Shown in pieces: positions 62,182 to 64,000 of a stretch of DNA of 64,000 bases (position 1 is the first letter of the stretch; every line of letters begins with the position of its first letter). The stretch spans positions 62,001-126,000 of the forward strand of contig SCPD01000017.1 of assembly GCA_005502925.1 (NCBI GenBank), written 5' to 3'. The notes below the pieces were generated by a model. That model saw nothing but the letters and a program-made list of their open reading frames with translations. It was not told where the DNA came from and searched no databases. Source of the DNA: Rhizobiales bacterium Y(2018) (lineage in GTDB: Bacteria > Pseudomonadota > Alphaproteobacteria > Rhizobiales > Aestuariivirgaceae). The position numbers were made by a program, and so were the translations under genes.

Positions 62182-63231
62182 ATGACCCGGAAGCCGGCCC
62201 CGCCTGCGGGCGCGGTCACGATCATCGATGTGGCGCAGGCGGCCGGCGTCGCCAAGACGACGGCATCCGATGCGCTACGCGGGCGCGGACGGGTGTCGCC
62301 GGCGACGCGCGAGGCGGTGGTGGCCGCCGCAGCGCGCCTCGGCTTCTCGATCAACCGCTCGGCGCGTTCGCTGCGCACCGCGACAACCGGCGCCATCGGC
62401 CTCTATATTCCGCAGGTGCTCGCCCATACCGAGCATTATATGTCCTTCATCTATGGCGTCGTGAACGAGGCGGCGGCCTTCGATTACGACGTCACCCTGA
62501 TCGTCGCGTCGGGCCATGCGAAACACGGCTACGCGCCGCATGTCGACGGCATCGTCCTCATCGACCCCGTGGCCGAGGATCCCATGATCCAGAGGCTGCT
62601 CGACACCGGCCTTCCGATCGTCTCCTCCGAAAGGCTGCTCGGCCCCCGCCAGACGACCGGCGTCGTGTGGTCGAACCACGCGCAGTATTTCACGCTGCTG
62701 CTCGAGCATCTCGCCGAGCGCGGCGCCCGGCACCCGGCGATCATCGCCTCGACCACCCATTCCGAATGGTCCTTCGCCGTCCAACAGGCCTATGCCGACT
62801 GGTGCCGCGCGGCGGATGTCACGCCGCATCAGGCGCTCGCCCCCTTCGCGGCGCCACCGCCTCGCCTTCAGGAGATTGCCCGCGCGATGGTGACGGACGC
62901 TCCGGAGATCGATGCCTTCATCGGCGCGGGTGATGGTGTCGCCGCCGCGGTCGCGCAGGCGCTCGCCTCCGATGGCGTGCGCATCGGCAGCCGGATGCTC
63001 ATCGCCTCGGGTGTCGACAGCAGCGCCACACTCGCCGCCCAACCGCCGATCACCGCGATCAACACACAGGGCGGCGAAGGCGGCCAGCTCTGCGCCCGCC
63101 TGCTGTTCGACCTGCTGCAGGGGCGCGCGGAACCCGGCGTGGAGCTCGAATTGCCGCTTGAGATCTATTATCGTGCCTCCACGACCGGAGGTCACATTTC
63201 TTCAAGACCGGGCCGCAAACGAAGATCATGA
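62182..63231 (+). CDS. LacI-family transcriptional regulator
   Basis: The 349-residue protein has the LacI helix-turn-helix (about 13-60; VTIIDVAQAAGVAKTTASDAL) and the periplasmic-binding-like sensor domain (about 70-330). It follows the C45 gene by 13 bp, with AGGTGGAGG just before the ATG, so it belongs to the operon and probably regulates it. Sugar or amino-acid-like ligands are usual for the family. Confidence 0.92.
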   Translation: MTRKPAPPAGAVTIIDVAQAAGVAKTTASDALRGRGRVSPATREAVVAAAARLGFSINRSARSLRTATTGAIGLYIPQVLAHTEHYMSFIYGVVNEAAAFDYDVTLIVASGHAKHGYAPHVDGIVLIDPVAEDPMIQRLLDTGLPIVSSERLLGPRQTTGVVWSNHAQYFTLLLEHLAERGARHPAIIASTTHSEWSFAVQQAYADWCRAADVTPHQALAPFAAPPPRLQEIARAMVTDAPEIDAFIGAGDGVAAAVAQALASDGVRIGSRMLIASGVDSSATLAAQPPITAINTQGGEGGQLCARLLFDLLQGRAEPGVELELPLEIYYRASTTGGHISSRPGRKRRS

Positions 63232-63258
63232 TCGTCTCACTGTCAAAGGAGACTGATC

Positions 63259-63687
63259 ATGGACAAGATGCCCACCACCGACACGCCGATCGTTTATGCC
63301 GGCGTCTGTTGCTATCGCGACGCACCCAAGATGCTCGACTGGCTGGAGCGCGCTTTCGGCTTCAAGAAACACGTCGTCTATACGGGCGATGACGGCAAGA
63401 TCGTGCATGCCGAGATGGCTTTCGGCACATCGCTGCTGATGATGTCGAGCCAGCGTGACGACGGCGTGCTGGGCAAGCTGGTGCGCCCGCCGAGTGAGCT
63501 CGGCGCCAACAGCCAGGCCATCTATATCGCCGTGCCCGACGCCGATGCCGTCCACGCTACCGCCAAAACGGCCGGCGCCGAGATCGTCATGGGCCTCGCC
63601 GACCAGCCCTATGGCAGCCGCGATTTCATCTGCAAGGATCCGGAAGGCCACATCTGGTGCTTCGGCACCTACGCGCCGCGCGTTTGA
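63259..63687 (+). CDS. VOC-family (glyoxalase/bleomycin-resistance fold) protein
   Basis: The 142-residue protein has one VOC domain in which two beta-alpha-beta-beta units are seen: VYAGVCCYRDAPKMLDWLER (about 11-30) and AIYIAVPDADAVHATAKTAG (about 89-108), closing with SRDFICKDPEGHIWCFGTYAP. His and Glu metal sites are partly visible. It is similar to PhnB-like uncharacterised proteins. It follows the LacI gene by 27 bp behind AAGGAG; linkage to that operon is possible. Confidence 0.88.
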   Translation: MDKMPTTDTPIVYAGVCCYRDAPKMLDWLERAFGFKKHVVYTGDDGKIVHAEMAFGTSLLMMSSQRDDGVLGKLVRPPSELGANSQAIYIAVPDADAVHATAKTAGAEIVMGLADQPYGSRDFICKDPEGHIWCFGTYAPRV

Positions 63688-63689
63688 CG

Positions 63690-63796
63690 CCCTCGCCCTT
63701 CGATGCTGCAAGACTCACAAATCTTTCTCCTTCCCCGCGCCTTGCGTGGGGAAGGAGGAAATGTGTGAATTTGATAGACGCTACGCGGGGCGAGGG
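63690..63796. repeat. Nested inverted repeats (possible palindromic repeat unit)
   Basis: An inner perfect 10-bp stem CTCCTTCCCC/GGGGAAGGAG (63727-63736 and 63748-63757) lies inside outer arms CCCTCGCCC (63690-63698) and GGGCGAGGG (63788-63796). It is between the VOC gene and the convergent phosphatase gene. This pattern resembles dispersed intergenic palindromes of alphaproteobacteria and may also serve as terminator for both genes. Confidence 0.5.
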
Positions 63797-63803
63797 TGTT
63801 CTC

Positions 63804-64000
63804 TCAAATCTGATTCCACCTTCGCAGCACCGCCTCGCTCATGTCGTGCTCGTAGCCCAGAACCGACATACTCGCCGTGTCCAGCACGAAGAGCGTACCG
63901 TCCGCAGGCGCAAGGCCGAGCCAGCGGGCGGTGAGCGTGCGCAGGAAATGCGCTGACGAAAACACCAGCACATTGCCGCCCAGCGCGCGCAGCGCCGTTA
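63804..64000 (-). CDS. Histidine phosphatase family protein, C-terminal end
   Basis: The last 65 or so residues are visible before the window edge (stop at 63804-63806). GGNVLVFSSAHFLRTLTARW matches the second catalytic block of histidine phosphatases, where His follows SSA/SSG, and the end VLGYEHDMSEAVLRRWNQI is typical. The N-terminal RHG site is outside the window. Substrate unknown. Confidence 0.8.
   Translation of the reverse strand, partial: TALRALGGNVLVFSSAHFLRTLTARWLGLAPADGTLFVLDTASMSVLGYEHDMSEAVLRRWNQI

Noticed and set aside
1-64000. tRNA, rRNA, CRISPR, integrase or prophage genes
   Set aside because: None were seen: no cloverleaf-like blocks, no regular spaced repeats and no recombinase motifs in the readable genes.

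Overview
The window is 64 kb of high-GC, densely packed chromosomal DNA from an alphaproteobacterium, most likely of the order Hyphomicrobiales (Rhizobiales). The evidence is the codon use, the many 1-bp and 4-bp ATGA/GTGA gene overlaps, the large share of ABC and TRAP importers, a Ku/LigD end-joining locus, a DUF1127 gene, and an intergenic repeat that resembles repeats I know from rhizobial genomes. I saw no rRNA, tRNA, CRISPR array, phage or integrase gene. Species cannot be named from the sequence alone.

Layout. 1-5174 (all minus strand): a catabolic set of an M24 peptidase (cut by the window edge), an aldehyde dehydrogenase, an acetolactate-synthase-like ThDP enzyme and an IclR regulator. 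Similar 16-bp sites lie in the regulator's promoter and in the ThDP-enzyme promoter, and a 222-bp element with terminal inverted repeats sits between them. 5253-12262 (minus): a LuxR-type regulator, then a complete branched-chain-amino-acid-type ABC importer (permeases M and H, ATPases F and G, binding protein) and an M20 deacylase/peptidase. 12609-16580: an Orn/Lys/Arg decarboxylase divergent from AMP nucleosidase. 16633-24528: a TRAP importer and a DeoR regulator (minus) divergent from a GlpA-like/FAD-oxidoreductase/FGGY-kinase operon (plus). 24574-27874: Ku with LigD split into two genes, PE-ligase and polymerase.

27952-31471: a SIMPL-domain protein, a small exported protein, a MetX-like alpha/beta hydrolase and an NCS1 nucleobase-type permease whose leader carries a strong terminator hairpin. 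31814-38428: an uncharacterised protein, a serralysin-like RTX protease, a small ORF and the type I secretion ABC/HlyD pair. 38858-41578: a very large patatin-like protein split by a membrane domain. 41588-43730: a carbonic anhydrase, nitrilase-family and GNAT operon. 44008-53893: a PhoX-like Tat protein, an NTF2-fold protein, a CadC-like regulator with TPRs, a DUF1127 protein, a divergent ArsR/EamA pair around a 26-bp perfect palindrome, a two-TM channel-like protein, an AraC regulator, a MurA with Asp in place of the catalytic Cys, and a LysR regulator.

53894-63231 is the most unusual region: a tightly overlapping operon of a deiminase/DDAH-family hydrolase, a peptide-type ABC importer with only one permease gene, two tandem self-processing P1 (S58/DmpA) peptidases, a C45 acyltransferase-type hydrolase and a LacI regulator, divergent from LysR. 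I read it as an uptake-and-cleavage system for unusual amide or peptide compounds. The window closes with a VOC protein and the C-terminal end of a histidine phosphatase.
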